64,000 nt of DNA from Microbacterium testaceum (GCF_003075375.1 NZ_QDFT01000001.1:6-64005); one strand, 5' to 3'. Positions 18,791-28,136 are shown, counted from the stretch's first letter. Program-made: numbers and translations. Notes: generated from the letters alone by a model not told the origin.

Positions 18791-19594
18791 TCAGTAGCTC
18801 GCGCGCCCGCCATCCCGCCGACCCGTGACGAATCGCGCCGCCAACGCCTCGGACGCCCGGGCCAGCAACGCCACGTCGGCACCGACCGCGACGAAGTCCG
18901 CGCCCGCGTCGAGGTAGGCCTCGGCCACCGCCGGGTCGAAGGCGTTCACGCCGACGGGGGTCGCGGCATCCCGGCACGCGGCGAACACGGCGTGCACCGC
19001 CGCGACCACGTCGGGGTGCGACTGCCGACCCAACAGGCCCATGGATGCCGAGAGGTCCGCGGGACCGACGAAGACGGCATCCACCCCGTCGACGGCGGCG
19101 ATCTCGGCAGCCGCGTCGACCCCCGCGGTCGTTTCGATCTGCACGGTCAACGAGACGTGCGCGCTGGCGTCGGCGAGGTAGTCGTCGACGCGGTTCCAGC
19201 GCGCGCTGCGGGCGAGCGCGCTGCCGACGCCGCGCACACCGGCGGGCGGATACCGGGTGGCCGCGACCGCGGCGCGCGCCTCGTCGGCGGACGACACCAT
19301 CGGCACGATGAGGTTCTGCGCGCCGACGTCGAGCACCCTCTTGATCGTGACGGCGTCGTTCGAGGGGACGCGCACGACGGCGGTGATCGGGTAGGCGGCC
19401 GCGACCTGGAGCTGCACGAGCACCTGTTCGACCGAGGTCGCGGAGTGCTCCATATCGATCAGCAGCCAGTCCAGGCCGGAGCCCGCGGCGACCTCGGCGA
19501 TCACCGGGTTGCCGGTGCACAGCCACATGCCCGCGAGGGGGCGATCGGATGCCGCGAGCGCGGCGCGGAAGGTCGGGTTCAGACGAAGCGGCAT
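18791..19594 (-). CDS. hpaI: 4-hydroxy-2-oxoheptane-1,7-dioate aldolase
   Basis: Class II pyruvate aldolase, last step of the homoprotocatechuate meta pathway, yielding pyruvate and succinic semialdehyde. The 267-residue product has WLLIDMEHSATS, VRVPSNDAVTIKRVLDVGA, the metal ligand Glu in VQIETTAGV and the Asp in FVGPADLSASMG. ATG 19594 lies within the end of hpaH (16-base overlap), which fixes the start and shows coupling. It is the last gene of the operon. Confidence 0.93.
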   Translation of the reverse strand: MPLRLNPTFRAALAASDRPLAGMWLCTGNPVIAEVAAGSGLDWLLIDMEHSATSVEQVLVQLQVAAAYPITAVVRVPSNDAVTIKRVLDVGAQNLIVPMVSSADEARAAVAATRYPPAGVRGVGSALARSARWNRVDDYLADASAHVSLTVQIETTAGVDAAAEIAAVDGVDAVFVGPADLSASMGLLGRQSHPDVVAAVHAVFAACRDAATPVGVNAFDPAVAEAYLDAGADFVAVGADVALLARASEALAARFVTGRRDGGRASY

Positions 19595-20364
19595 GAGATG
19601 GTTCCCATCGGTCCGTAGTCGCAGAGCACGTCGTCGCCCCGGGAGACCCACATGGGCCGGGTGAACGATCCTGCCAGGATGATCTCGCCCGCCTCCAGGC
19701 GCGCGCCGTGCTGGTGGAACTTGTTCGCGAGCCACGCCACGCCCGTCGCCGGGTGGCCGAGGACGCCCGCGGCGACGCCCGTCTCTTCGATCTCGCCGTT
19801 GCGGCTGAGCACGCCCGGCACCCACCGCAGGTCGATCTCGTCGGGGCGCTTGCGCACGTCGCCGAGCACCATCGCGCCGTAGGCGGCGTTGTCGCTGATC
19901 GTGTCGACGATCGTGCGCCCCTCGAGCTCGATGTGCGAGTTCAGCACCTCGAGCGCGGGCACCGCGTAGTCGATCGCGGCGAGGGCGTCGTCGAGCGTGC
20001 AGTCGGGGCCCTCGAGCGCTGTCTTCAGCACGAAGGCCAGCTCGACCTCGATGCGCACGTTCGAGAACGAAGCGACCGGGATGTCGTCGCCCGAGCGGTA
20101 GACGGTGTCGTCGAACATCACGCCGTAGTCCGGCTCGGTGATGCCCGTGGCCTGCTGCATCGCTTTGGACGTCAGGCCGATCTTGCGCCCGACGAGCGTG
20201 CGACCCGCGGCGATCTGCGTATCGCGCCAGCGGCCCTGGATCGCATAGGAGTCCTCGACCACGGCATCCGGATACCTGGCCGTGATGCGCGGGATCACCG
20301 CGTGGGTGCGGTCGGCCTCGGCGAGCTCGGCCGCGATGGCGTCGATCTGTGCGTCGGTGAGCAT
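19579..20364 (-). CDS. hpaH: 2-oxohept-4-ene-1,7-dioate hydratase
   Basis: Adds water to 2-oxohept-4-ene-1,7-dioate in the homoprotocatechuate pathway. The 261-residue FAH-fold protein has GRKIGLTSKAMQQATGITEP, YGVMFDDTVY and the metal-binding VEVELAFVL-like strand (RIEVELAF). ATG 20364 is preceded by AGGAGA. It overlaps hpaI at its 3' end and follows hpaD by 91 bases. Confidence 0.93.
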   Translation of the reverse strand: MLTDAQIDAIAAELAEADRTHAVIPRITARYPDAVVEDSYAIQGRWRDTQIAAGRTLVGRKIGLTSKAMQQATGITEPDYGVMFDDTVYRSGDDIPVASFSNVRIEVELAFVLKTALEGPDCTLDDALAAIDYAVPALEVLNSHIELEGRTIVDTISDNAAYGAMVLGDVRKRPDEIDLRWVPGVLSRNGEIEETGVAAGVLGHPATGVAWLANKFHQHGARLEAGEIILAGSFTRPMWVSRGDDVLCDYGPMGTISCRFV

Positions 20365-20455
20365 GGGTCTCCTGTTCGTGCCGCGTGAGGCGCCGAGAAT
20401 CGTCGCTTCGGAGGGGTCCCCGGCGACGAAACCTGGCATCTCGCGCGAAGAGGGG

Positions 20456-21610
20456 TCAGAGCTGGTTGCCGAGCTTGAACTCGCCGGGACCGGATGCCGC
20501 GTCCTCGGGCGCGCGGGTGTAGCTGAAGCCGTCGGCGCCGATGGTCACGGCCATCTCGCTGGAGTCCTCGCGGGCGCGGACCGGCTGCGGGTTGCCGTCG
20601 AGGTCGAGCACGAGCGAGCCCTCGGTGTACCAGGAGGGGACGACGGGGTTGCCCCACCAGTCGCGACGCTGGTTGTCGTGCACGTCCCACGTGATGACGG
20701 GGTTGTCGGGGTCGCCGGTGTAGTAGTCCTGCGTGTAGATCTCGACGCGGTGGCCGTCGGGGTCGCGCAGGTACAGGTAGAACGCGTTCGAGACGCCGTG
20801 GCGGCCGGGGCCGCGCTCGATGGCATCCGATCGGCGGAGGGCGCCGAGCTTGTCGCAGATGGCGAGGATGTTGTGCTTCTCGTGCGTGGCGAAGCACACG
20901 TGGTGCATGCGCGGTCCGTCGCCGCCGGTCATGGCGGTGTCGTGCACGGTGGGCTTGCGGCGCATCCAGGCGGCGTAGACGGTGCCCTCTTCGTCCTGGA
21001 TGTCCTCGGTCACGCGGAAGCCGAGCGACTGCATGAAGTTCACCGCGCGGGGCACGTCGGGGGTGATCTGGTTGAAGTGGTCCAGGCGCACGAGCTCGCC
21101 GGGGGAGTGCAGGTCGTAGCGCCACGACAGGCGCTCCTGGTGCTCGGTGTCGAAGAAGAACTCGTACGGGAAGCCGAGCGGGTCGACCACGCGCACGGAG
21201 TCGCCGATGCCCTTCGTGAAACCGTTCGGCTCGCGGCGGACGTCGCAGCCGAGCTCTTCGTAGAACGCCACCGCCCTGTCGAGGTCGTCGGAGGACCGCA
21301 CGCGATACGAGAACGCGGCGACCGCGGCCACGTCGCCCCGGCGCAGCACCAGGTTGTGGTGGATGAACTCCTCGGTCGAGCGCAGGTAGATCGCCTGGTC
21401 GTCCTCTTCGGTGACGTGCAGGCCCAGCACGTCGACATAGAAGACACGGGATGCCGCGAGGTCGGTGACCACGAGCTCCATGTAGGCGCAGCGCAGGATG
21501 TCGGGAGCGGGCGAGGTGGGGGTGGGGATGGGGTTCGAGGCCTCGATGGGGGCCTCCTGCGAGACGAAGAATCCCGACGAGGTGCGGGTCATCGTGCTGC
21601 GGTCGGTCAT
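20456..21610 (-). CDS. hpaD: Homoprotocatechuate 2,3-dioxygenase
   Basis: Extradiol ring cleavage of 3,4-dihydroxyphenylacetate. The 384-residue, two-module vicinal-oxygen-chelate protein resembles the Brevibacterium/Arthrobacter enzymes rather than the E. coli type. The 2-His-1-Glu metal set is visible in LDHFNQI, MHHVCFA and HRVEIYT. The C-terminal part (WGNPVVPSWYTEGS) is typical of this family. Metal may be Fe or Mn; both exist in close relatives. The gene begins one base after the hpaE stop. Confidence 0.95.
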   Translation of the reverse strand: MTDRSTMTRTSSGFFVSQEAPIEASNPIPTPTSPAPDILRCAYMELVVTDLAASRVFYVDVLGLHVTEEDDQAIYLRSTEEFIHHNLVLRRGDVAAVAAFSYRVRSSDDLDRAVAFYEELGCDVRREPNGFTKGIGDSVRVVDPLGFPYEFFFDTEHQERLSWRYDLHSPGELVRLDHFNQITPDVPRAVNFMQSLGFRVTEDIQDEEGTVYAAWMRRKPTVHDTAMTGGDGPRMHHVCFATHEKHNILAICDKLGALRRSDAIERGPGRHGVSNAFYLYLRDPDGHRVEIYTQDYYTGDPDNPVITWDVHDNQRRDWWGNPVVPSWYTEGSLVLDLDGNPQPVRAREDSSEMAVTIGADGFSYTRAPEDAASGPGEFKLGNQL

Positions 21611-21611
21611 C

Positions 21612-23126
21612 TCAGGCTCCTTTGCCGAACGTGGGGTTGTGGGCGCCGCCGAGCGTGATGTGCACGGCCTGCTGATCGGTGTAGAAGTCGATCGAGCGGT
21701 AGCCGCCCTCGTGGCCCAGGCCCGAGGCCTTCACCCCGCCGAACGGGGTGCGCAGATCGCGGACGTTGTTGGAGTTCAGCCACACCATGCCGGCCTCGAC
21801 GTTCTGCGCGAAGAGGTGGGCGCGCTTCAGGTCGTTCGTCCACACGTAGGCGGCGAGGCCGTACTTCGTGTCGTTCGCCAGGGCGAGCGCTTCTTCTTCG
21901 GTGTCGAAGGGCGTGATCGCGACGACCGGACCGAAGATCTCCTCCTGGAAGATGCGCGCGTCAGGGGCGACGTCGGCGAACACGGTGGGACGGACGAAGT
22001 TGCCCTCGGGGAATTTGTCGGGACGGCCGCCACCGGCGACCAGACGCCCCTCGGTCTTGCCGAGCTCCACGTACGACATGACCTTGGCGTAATGCTCGGG
22101 GTGCACGAGAGCACCGACCTCGGTCGCGGGGTCGTCGGGGTATCCGACCGTCACGCGATCGGCTTGCGCGGCATAGCGCTCGACGAACTCGTCGTAGACC
22201 GAGCGCTCCACGAGGATGCGACTGCCCGCGGTGCAGCGCTCGCCGTTGAGCGAGAAGACGCCAAAGATGGTCGCGTCGATCGCGGCGTCGAGGTCGGCAT
22301 CCGCGAAGACGATCGCGGGGCTCTTGCCGCCGAGCTCCATTGACAGTCCCTTCAGGAACGGCGCCGCGTTCGCGAAGATGAGCTGGCCCGTCGAGCTCTC
22401 GCCGGTGAACGAGATGAGCGGCACGTCGGGGTGCTTCACGAGCGCGTCGCCGGCGTCCTCGCCGAGGCCGTTCACGAGGTTGAACACGCCCTCGGGCAGT
22501 CCCGCCTCTTCGAAGATCCCGGCCCACAGCGACGCCGACAGTGGCGTGAACTCGGCGGGCTTGAGCACCACGGTGTTGCCGGTCGCGAGCGCGGGACCGA
22601 GCTTCCACGACTCGAGCATGAACGGGGTGTTCCACGGCGTGATCAGGCCCGCGACGCCGATCGGCTTGCGATTGACGTAGTTGAGCTGGCGTCCGGGGAC
22701 CTTGAAGGCGTCGTCGGTCTGGGCGACGATCAGGTCGGCGAAGAAGCGGAAGTTCTCGGCGGCGCGACGCGCCTGCCCCAGCGCCTGCGTGATGGGCAGA
22801 CCCGAGTCGAAGGACTCGAGCTCGGCGAGGCGCTCGTCGCGCGCCTCGACGAGGTCGGCGATGCGGTGGAGCACCCGCGAGCGCTCGCGGGGCAGCATCC
22901 GCGGCCACGGCCCCTCGGTGAATGCCTTCCGTGCGGCGGCGACGGCGAGGTCGACGTCGGCCTTCTTGCCCGCCGCCGCGGTCACGTATGTCGTGTTGAT
23001 CACCGGGTCGAGGACGTCGAAGGTGTCGCCGTCGACCGAATCGACGAAGCGACCGCCGATGTAGTGCTGGATGCGCTCCGGCAGATCGGCCGGGATGCGG
23101 CGGGCGGAGGTGAGCGGGGTGGTCAT
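21612..23126 (-). CDS. hpaE: 5-carboxymethyl-2-hydroxymuconate semialdehyde dehydrogenase
   Basis: NAD-dependent oxidation of the ring-cleavage aldehyde. The 504-residue aldehyde dehydrogenase has TPWNTPFMLESWKLGPALA, SFTGESSTGQ, catalytic Glu in MELGGKSP and catalytic Cys in NGERCTAGSRI. ATG 23126 was chosen over longer open sequence because it follows GGAGCACTC and gives the usual family N-terminus. It is placed between the GntR regulator and hpaD in the operon. Confidence 0.93.
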   Translation of the reverse strand: MTTPLTSARRIPADLPERIQHYIGGRFVDSVDGDTFDVLDPVINTTYVTAAAGKKADVDLAVAAARKAFTEGPWPRMLPRERSRVLHRIADLVEARDERLAELESFDSGLPITQALGQARRAAENFRFFADLIVAQTDDAFKVPGRQLNYVNRKPIGVAGLITPWNTPFMLESWKLGPALATGNTVVLKPAEFTPLSASLWAGIFEEAGLPEGVFNLVNGLGEDAGDALVKHPDVPLISFTGESSTGQLIFANAAPFLKGLSMELGGKSPAIVFADADLDAAIDATIFGVFSLNGERCTAGSRILVERSVYDEFVERYAAQADRVTVGYPDDPATEVGALVHPEHYAKVMSYVELGKTEGRLVAGGGRPDKFPEGNFVRPTVFADVAPDARIFQEEIFGPVVAITPFDTEEEALALANDTKYGLAAYVWTNDLKRAHLFAQNVEAGMVWLNSNNVRDLRTPFGGVKASGLGHEGGYRSIDFYTDQQAVHITLGGAHNPTFGKGA

Positions 23127-23215
23127 GAGTGCTCCTCGGTGGAGAGGGGGGATGCCGTGTCCCGCGGCTGCGCGACGGCGACGTCGGCGGGGCGCGGGGT
23201 GGGTGGCATCCGGGA

Positions 23216-23899
23216 TCAGAAAGCGGGGAGGCCGAGCACTTCGTCGGGGTGCTCGTGGATGAGGTAGGCGTCGAGGGTGGCCGAGCGGTGGCGGCGCGAG
23301 ACCTTCTCGATCTCGCCGAGCGGGGCGCCGTTCTCGATGAGCACGAGGATGTTCTCGTGCTCGCGCACCGACTCCGCGGCGCGGCCCGGGACGAAGCTGA
23401 AGGTGGAGTCGCGCAGGTGCCCGAGTCGTGCCCACTCGGCCTCGATGAGCTCGAGCATGCGCGGGTTGGCGCACTTCTCGAACAGGATCGCGTGGAACTC
23501 CCGGTTCAGCGCGGTGAAGGCGCGGGGGTCGAAGTGCTCGAGCGTCTCGACCATGAGCTCGTTGACCCGGCGGGCGCGACGCACGTCGTCGGCGGTGAGC
23601 GAGCGGGCCGACAGGGCCGTCGCCGCCCCCTCGAGCAGGCTGAGGGCCTGCATGCTGAAGCGGTAGGCGGTGTCGTCGACCATCGACACGCGTGCGCCGA
23701 CGTTGCGCTCGAACATCACCAGCCCCTCGGCCTCGAGCTGACGGATCGCCTCGCGCACGGGCACGACGCTCATGTCGAGCTCGCCGGCGATCGAGCCGAG
23801 CACCAGGCGGTAGCCGGGGGTGAAGTCCTGCGAGGCGATGCGCTGCTTGATCCAGTGGTAGGCCTGCTGCGACTTGCTCCTGCTGGCGACGTCGCTCAT
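23216..23899 (-). CDS. GntR family regulator, FCD (FadR/VanR) subfamily
   Basis: A 227-residue repressor-type protein: winged HTH at residues 10-75 (GSIAGELDMSVVPVREAIRQLEAEGLV) and an all-helical FCD ligand domain (85-220) with the metal/ligand residues pattern NREFHAILFEKC and HENILVLIENG. It starts inside the stop of the FAH-RraA gene (ATGA) and sits in the middle of the operon, so it probably controls that operon. A palindrome at 25521-25532 upstream of the first gene is the likely site. Confidence 0.9.
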   Translation of the reverse strand: MSDVASRSKSQQAYHWIKQRIASQDFTPGYRLVLGSIAGELDMSVVPVREAIRQLEAEGLVMFERNVGARVSMVDDTAYRFSMQALSLLEGAATALSARSLTADDVRRARRVNELMVETLEHFDPRAFTALNREFHAILFEKCANPRMLELIEAEWARLGHLRDSTFSFVPGRAAESVREHENILVLIENGAPLGEIEKVSRRHRSATLDAYLIHEHPDEVLGLPAF

Positions 23900-25494
23900 C
23901 GGGCGGTCTCGCTCTGGTAGCGGGCGCGCCATTCCGCGTTCATGGGGAACAGCCCGTCGATCGGGTGCCCGGATGCCACCTGCTCGGCGATCCACGCGTC
24001 TTCGGCCTCTTGCGCGAGGGCGGCGTCGACCACCTCTTCGGCGATCGCGGGCGGGATGACGATCACGCCGTCGCCGTCGCCGACGAGGATGTCGCCGGGC
24101 TCGACCGTCGTGCCGCCGCAGCCCACGGCCACGTCGGTCTCCCAGGGCACGTGGCGGCGGCCGAGGACGGCCGGGTGCGCCCCGGCCGTGAAGACGGGGA
24201 TGCCCACCGCGGCCACGGCCTCGGCGTCGCGGACCCCGCCGTCCGTGACGATCGCTGCAGCTCCGCGGACGTGCGCGCGGATCGCGAGGATGTCGCCGAG
24301 CGTGCCCGAGCCGGTCTCGCCGCGGGCCTCGATGACGATGACCTCGCCCTCGCCGACCGCGTCGAACGCGCGCTTCTGGGCGTTCTGGCCGCCGCCGTGC
24401 GCGGCGAAGAGGTCTTCGCGGTGGGGGACGAAGCGCAGCGTCCGCGCGGTGCCGACGAAGCGGCTGCCGGGGGTGAGCGGGTGCACGCCGTCGATGGTGA
24501 CGTCGTTGAGGCCGCGCTTGCGCAGTTGCCCGCTGAGGGCGGCGACCGGGACGCTCTCGAGCTTGGCGCGCAGGGCGGGATCGAGCGTCGACGTCGCGGC
24601 ATCCGTCGCCTGTTCTGCCGCCTCGGCGACGTCGCCGGTACGGGGTGCCGCGGCATCCGTCACCAGAACAGGGGATGCGACGGGAACAGGCTGATCCGCC
24701 GGGTTCTCGCCTGTTCCGGTGACATCTCCTGTTCTCGAGGCGGCGGAGGCCGCCTCGGCCGAGCCCCACGCCTCGGTGCGCTGCGTGTCGTCGACGGAGG
24801 GGAGCGAGCCGATCGCGGCGTCGAAGGGCTGCCGGCCCTGAACCACGACGGTGCGGAGCCGACCGGTCGAGAGGGTGCCGGCATCCACCTGCACCTCGAC
24901 GACGTCGCCCGGCACGACGACCGAGGATCCCGCGGGGGTGCCGGTGAGGATCACATCGCCCGTCTCGAGGGTGAAGTGCTGCGAGAGGTCGGCGACGATC
25001 TGGGCGAGCGAGAAGATGAGGCCCGCGGTGGAGTCGTCCTGCACGAGCTCGCCGTTCACCCACGTGCGCAGGCGCAGGTCGGCGGGATCGACCTCGCGGG
25101 CGTCGATGAGCGCCGGGCCGAGCGGGGTGTAGCCGTCGCCGCCCTTGGAGCGGACGTTCGAGCCCTTGTCGTTCGCGCGCAGGTCGTACAGGCCGAAGTC
25201 GTCGGCGGCGGTGACGGATGCCACGTGCTCCCACGCGACGTCCGGGGTGACCCATCGGGCGGGTGCACCGATGACGAGCGCGATCTCGCCCTCGAAGGCG
25301 AGCAGTTCGGTTCCGGCGGGGCGGACGATCTCGGCGCCCGAGGGGGCCAGCGAGCTCGACGGCTTGAAGAAGTAGGAGGGGGCGGCCGGTCGACGGCCGC
25401 GCTGGTCGGCGCGCGAGGCGTACGAGAGGTGGACGGCCACGATCTTCCCCGGGCGTGCGCCCAGGGCGGCGAACCGGGGGTCGGTGTCGGTCAT
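23896..25494 (-). CDS. Fumarylacetoacetate hydrolase-family / RraA-family fusion
   Basis: First gene of the homoprotocatechuate operon, 532 residues. Residues 20-225 are a FAH-type domain like HpaG (metal ligands in FEGEIALVIG and YDLRANDKGSN). Residues about 305-520 are an RraA/HMG-aldolase-like domain (RAFDAVGEGEVIVIEARG, GDILAIRAHVRGAAAIVTDGGVRD). A Gly/Ala/Thr-rich linker (about 226-300) joins them. Classical HpaG has two FAH domains acting as decarboxylase and isomerase; here the second is replaced by an RraA fold, which includes known decarboxylases. So it probably performs the decarboxylation-isomerisation steps, with the division of labour unproven. Confidence 0.82.
   Translation of the reverse strand: MTDTDPRFAALGARPGKIVAVHLSYASRADQRGRRPAAPSYFFKPSSSLAPSGAEIVRPAGTELLAFEGEIALVIGAPARWVTPDVAWEHVASVTAADDFGLYDLRANDKGSNVRSKGGDGYTPLGPALIDAREVDPADLRLRTWVNGELVQDDSTAGLIFSLAQIVADLSQHFTLETGDVILTGTPAGSSVVVPGDVVEVQVDAGTLSTGRLRTVVVQGRQPFDAAIGSLPSVDDTQRTEAWGSAEAASAASRTGDVTGTGENPADQPVPVASPVLVTDAAAPRTGDVAEAAEQATDAATSTLDPALRAKLESVPVAALSGQLRKRGLNDVTIDGVHPLTPGSRFVGTARTLRFVPHREDLFAAHGGGQNAQKRAFDAVGEGEVIVIEARGETGSGTLGDILAIRAHVRGAAAIVTDGGVRDAEAVAAVGIPVFTAGAHPAVLGRRHVPWETDVAVGCGGTTVEPGDILVGDGDGVIVIPPAIAEEVVDAALAQEAEDAWIAEQVASGHPIDGLFPMNAEWRARYQSETAR
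24665..24735. repeat. 71-bp nested palindrome inside the FAH-RraA linker
   Basis: Outer arms AGAACAGGGGATG (24665-24677) and CATCTCCTGTTCT (24723-24735), one mismatch; inner arms GGAACAGGC (24683-24691) and GCCTGTTCC (24709-24717). It lies in frame at about codons 254-277, between the two domains. Confidence 0.75.
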
Positions 25495-25520
25495 GGAGGC
25501 TCCCTTGCGTCGTATTCGAA

Positions 25521-25532
25521 ATCGTATACGAT
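25521..25532. promoter_or_regulatory. GntR-type operator upstream of the homoprotocatechuate operon
   Basis: ATCGTATACGAT, a perfect palindrome 27 bases upstream of the first operon gene. The GTATAC core is typical of FCD-subfamily GntR sites, and an FCD regulator is the second gene of the operon. A neighbouring CGTATTCGAAAT may add a half-site. Confidence 0.65.
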
Positions 25533-25575
25533 CACTCAGCGGCCCAGCAAGAGCGGACGGCCCCCCGTCCGCGGC

Positions 25576-27234
25576 TCAGCGCGCCGCGATCTCCTCCCAG
25601 AAGGGCGCCACGACCGCAGCGCTCACCCGCAGATCCAGCAGCAGGAAGAGGCGGTCCGACTCCGGACGGGCGACCCAGGATGCCAACGCGTCGAGGTCGT
25701 CGACCGACTCGACGACCACGCCCTCGGCGCCGAACCCTCGCGCGACGGCCGCGAAGTCGACCTGGGGGATGAGCATGGGGTCGGGGTGCAGACCCTTGAT
25801 GCCGTAGTTCAGCACCTCGGCGCCGTACTGCGCGTCGTTCCACACCACCGCGATCCCGCGCCCGCCGGCTACGCGGATCGCCGTCTCGAGGTCGGCGAGG
25901 GCCATCAGCCCGCCCCCGTCGCCCGTGCTCAGCACGATCGCGGAGTCGGGACGGGCGACCGCGGCGCCCGGGACGCTCGGAAAGCCCAGGCCGATCGACT
26001 GGTACGCGGTGCCCACCATGAGCATGCGGTCGGGGGATTCGACCGGCCAGTACATGTTCGACCAGCCCATGAAGTGGCCGCCGTCGTGCACGACGACGCG
26101 GTCCGCGGGCAGCAGCTCGGCGAGGCGCGCCGCAGCCGTGCGGGGATCGAGACGGCCGTCGGGACCGAGGCCCTGCCCGGCGGGCTGCTGCCGCGCGGCC
26201 GCGAGGTCGAGCCCGTTCCCCCAGGTCGAGGCGGTCGCGCCGCGCGCGCGCAGACGGTCCGCGATCGCGGTCGCCACGTCGGCGGCATCGCCCCGGACGT
26301 AGCCGCCGACGTGCGGGTGCGTCGCCGTGGGAGCGAGGTCGACCTGGAAGACGCGCGCGCCCGGGGCGAACAGCTCGCCGAAGCGCATCGTGAACTGGTT
26401 GAGCCCCGCGCCGAAGACCACGGCGACATCGGCTTCTGCGACGAGACGCATCGCGCCCGGCGCGCCGAAGCCGCCCGCGACGCCGAGGTCGCGCGAGCGG
26501 TCCGAGAACAGTCCCCGGCCCAGGGCGCTCGTGGTGGTCAGGGCTCCCGTGAGCGAGGCGAGGTCGTCGAGGGCCGCTCCCGCGCCGGCCAGCCAGGCGC
26601 CGCGACCGCCGAGCAGCACGGGACGCTCGGCCGCCGCGAGCGCGTCGGCGATCCGGTCGATGACCGCCTCGGCGTGTGCGCCCAGAGGGGGGTGCTCGGG
26701 GGTCACCTGTACCGCGGCGCCGGGGGCCTCGGCATCCGGGATCGGTCCCGCCTCGCGGGTCGCGACGTCGTACGGGATGCCGACGACGACCGGCAGTCGG
26801 TAGGTGAGGGCGTGCTCGATGGCGATGACGATGGTCGCGGCGGCGTCGCGGTGACCCACGGTGTAGGTGCGGGCGCCGACGGCTGCGGCCAGGGCGATCT
26901 GGTCGACGCCCCAGGGGCGGGGGCCCGAGGTGGGCTCGTCGCCGACGATCAGCACGAGCGGCGTGCGCGCCTGCACCGCCTCGGCGAGGGCCGTCAGCGT
27001 GTTGGTGAAGCCGGCGCCGTAGGTGGCGGTCGCGGCGGCGAGCCGTCCGCACGCGCGATAGTGCGCATCGGCGGCGACCACGCCGGCGGCTTCGTGCCGC
27101 ACGGCGACGAAGCCCGAGGCGGTGTCGCGGCCGAGGGCGTCGAGGAAGTAGGCGTTGCCGTTGCCCATGACGCCGAAGACGGTGTCGATGTGGTGGGCGA
27201 GGGTGTGCGCGACGTGCGCGGAGACGGTGGGCAT
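25576..27234 (-). CDS. Thiamine-diphosphate-dependent decarboxylase-like enzyme
   Basis: A 552-residue three-domain ThDP enzyme of the acetolactate synthase/benzoylformate decarboxylase superfamily. The N-terminal domain has GVMGNGNAYFLDAL and the cofactor-activating Glu in VAVRHEAAGVVAADAHYR; the C-terminal ThDP/Mg motif is STGDGGGLMALADLETAIR to WNDAQYGAE. The substrate is not evident; its place in an aromatic cluster suggests an aryl 2-oxo acid. It has its own promoter: TATACT on the minus strand at 27356-27351, overlapping a partial copy of the IclR-site sequence. Confidence 0.75.
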   Translation of the reverse strand: MPTVSAHVAHTLAHHIDTVFGVMGNGNAYFLDALGRDTASGFVAVRHEAAGVVAADAHYRACGRLAAATATYGAGFTNTLTALAEAVQARTPLVLIVGDEPTSGPRPWGVDQIALAAAVGARTYTVGHRDAAATIVIAIEHALTYRLPVVVGIPYDVATREAGPIPDAEAPGAAVQVTPEHPPLGAHAEAVIDRIADALAAAERPVLLGGRGAWLAGAGAALDDLASLTGALTTTSALGRGLFSDRSRDLGVAGGFGAPGAMRLVAEADVAVVFGAGLNQFTMRFGELFAPGARVFQVDLAPTATHPHVGGYVRGDAADVATAIADRLRARGATASTWGNGLDLAAARQQPAGQGLGPDGRLDPRTAAARLAELLPADRVVVHDGGHFMGWSNMYWPVESPDRMLMVGTAYQSIGLGFPSVPGAAVARPDSAIVLSTGDGGGLMALADLETAIRVAGGRGIAVVWNDAQYGAEVLNYGIKGLHPDPMLIPQVDFAAVARGFGAEGVVVESVDDLDALASWVARPESDRLFLLLDLRVSAAVVAPFWEEIAAR

Positions 27235-27345
27235 GGCGAACGGGGCCTTTCGAGACGGAGACGGAGGGATGCCGTATGTGTCTCGCGGATGCCCGCTACG
27301 TGCCCTTTTTTCGAGCAGCGACGCACGACCTCGTGCGCCTGACGG

Positions 27346-27357
27346 GTTCGAGTATAG
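27346..27357. promoter_or_regulatory. Partial IclR-like site at the ThDP enzyme promoter
   Basis: GTTCGAGTATAG differs by one base from GTTCGAATATAG inside the promoter-proximal operator at 28173-28189. It overlaps the minus-strand -10 TATACT. The second arm is not conserved. Confidence 0.45.
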
Positions 27358-27431
27358 GGGCGCGACTCGCCAGGTCCGTCGCCAGCCGAGCCGCGAAGAC
27401 GACAGATGCCGGCGACTCGTGCGGGGAGGGG

Positions 27432-28136
27432 TTACAAGGCGGACTGGATGGCTTCGGCCGCGGCGGACAGTCGGGCCGCGATCGCGGGGTCGTCGAGGGC
27501 GGTCGCCACGTGCACGGCGGCGACGGCCGCGGGCTCGCGCCCTTGCACGGCCAGCGGCACCGCGACCGCGCGCAGCGTGGGAACGACCTCGTCGTGGCTT
27601 GTCGCCCAGCCGCGTTCGGCGGCGTCGGCGACCTCGGCGGCGAGTCGCGCGTCGACCTCGTCGGGCCACCGCCGCGGCGGCAGCTGCGCGAGGATCGCCC
27701 GTCCGGGGGCTCCTCGGGTGATCGGATGCCGCGCCCCCGGCCGCTGCGCCACAGCCGTGACGGCATGTCGCGGCTCGACGCTGGTGAGCGTGACGCACTC
27801 GTCGTGATCGAGCACCACGAGGAAGCACGTCATGCCCAGGTCGTTCGCGGCGGCGGTGAGCTCGGGCAGGGCCTCGGCCTGCAGGTCGGCGGCGACCCCC
27901 GCGGCCAGCGCGGCGAGGCCCGTCCCCAGTCGCACCGCGCCCGCGGCATCCCTCGTCACCAGCCCGTGGTCCTCGAGGGTGCGCAGCAGACGGTACGCCA
28001 CCGAGCGATGCAGCTCGACGCGGGCGGCGAGGTCGTCTATCGACAGGGGTGCGCGGGCGTCGGCGAGCTCTTCGAGCAGGCGGATGCCACGACTGAGGGT
28101 CTGCGAGGCGGGGGCGGAGTCTTGCCGCGACGACAT
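27432..28136 (-). CDS. IclR family transcription regulator
   Basis: A 234-residue protein with an N-terminal winged HTH (LSRGIRLLEELADARAPLSIDDLAARVELHRSVAYRLLRTLEDHGLV, about residues 10-65) and an IclR effector domain with the signature region around HPITRGAPGRAIL. ATG 28136 is chosen because the frame upstream covers the operator region. Divergent from the flavin hydroxylase gene, with two operator-like sites between; control of aromatic hydroxylation is the likely job. Confidence 0.88.
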   Translation of the reverse strand: MSSRQDSAPASQTLSRGIRLLEELADARAPLSIDDLAARVELHRSVAYRLLRTLEDHGLVTRDAAGAVRLGTGLAALAAGVAADLQAEALPELTAAANDLGMTCFLVVLDHDECVTLTSVEPRHAVTAVAQRPGARHPITRGAPGRAILAQLPPRRWPDEVDARLAAEVADAAERGWATSHDEVVPTLRAVAVPLAVQGREPAAVAAVHVATALDDPAIAARLSAAAEAIQSAL

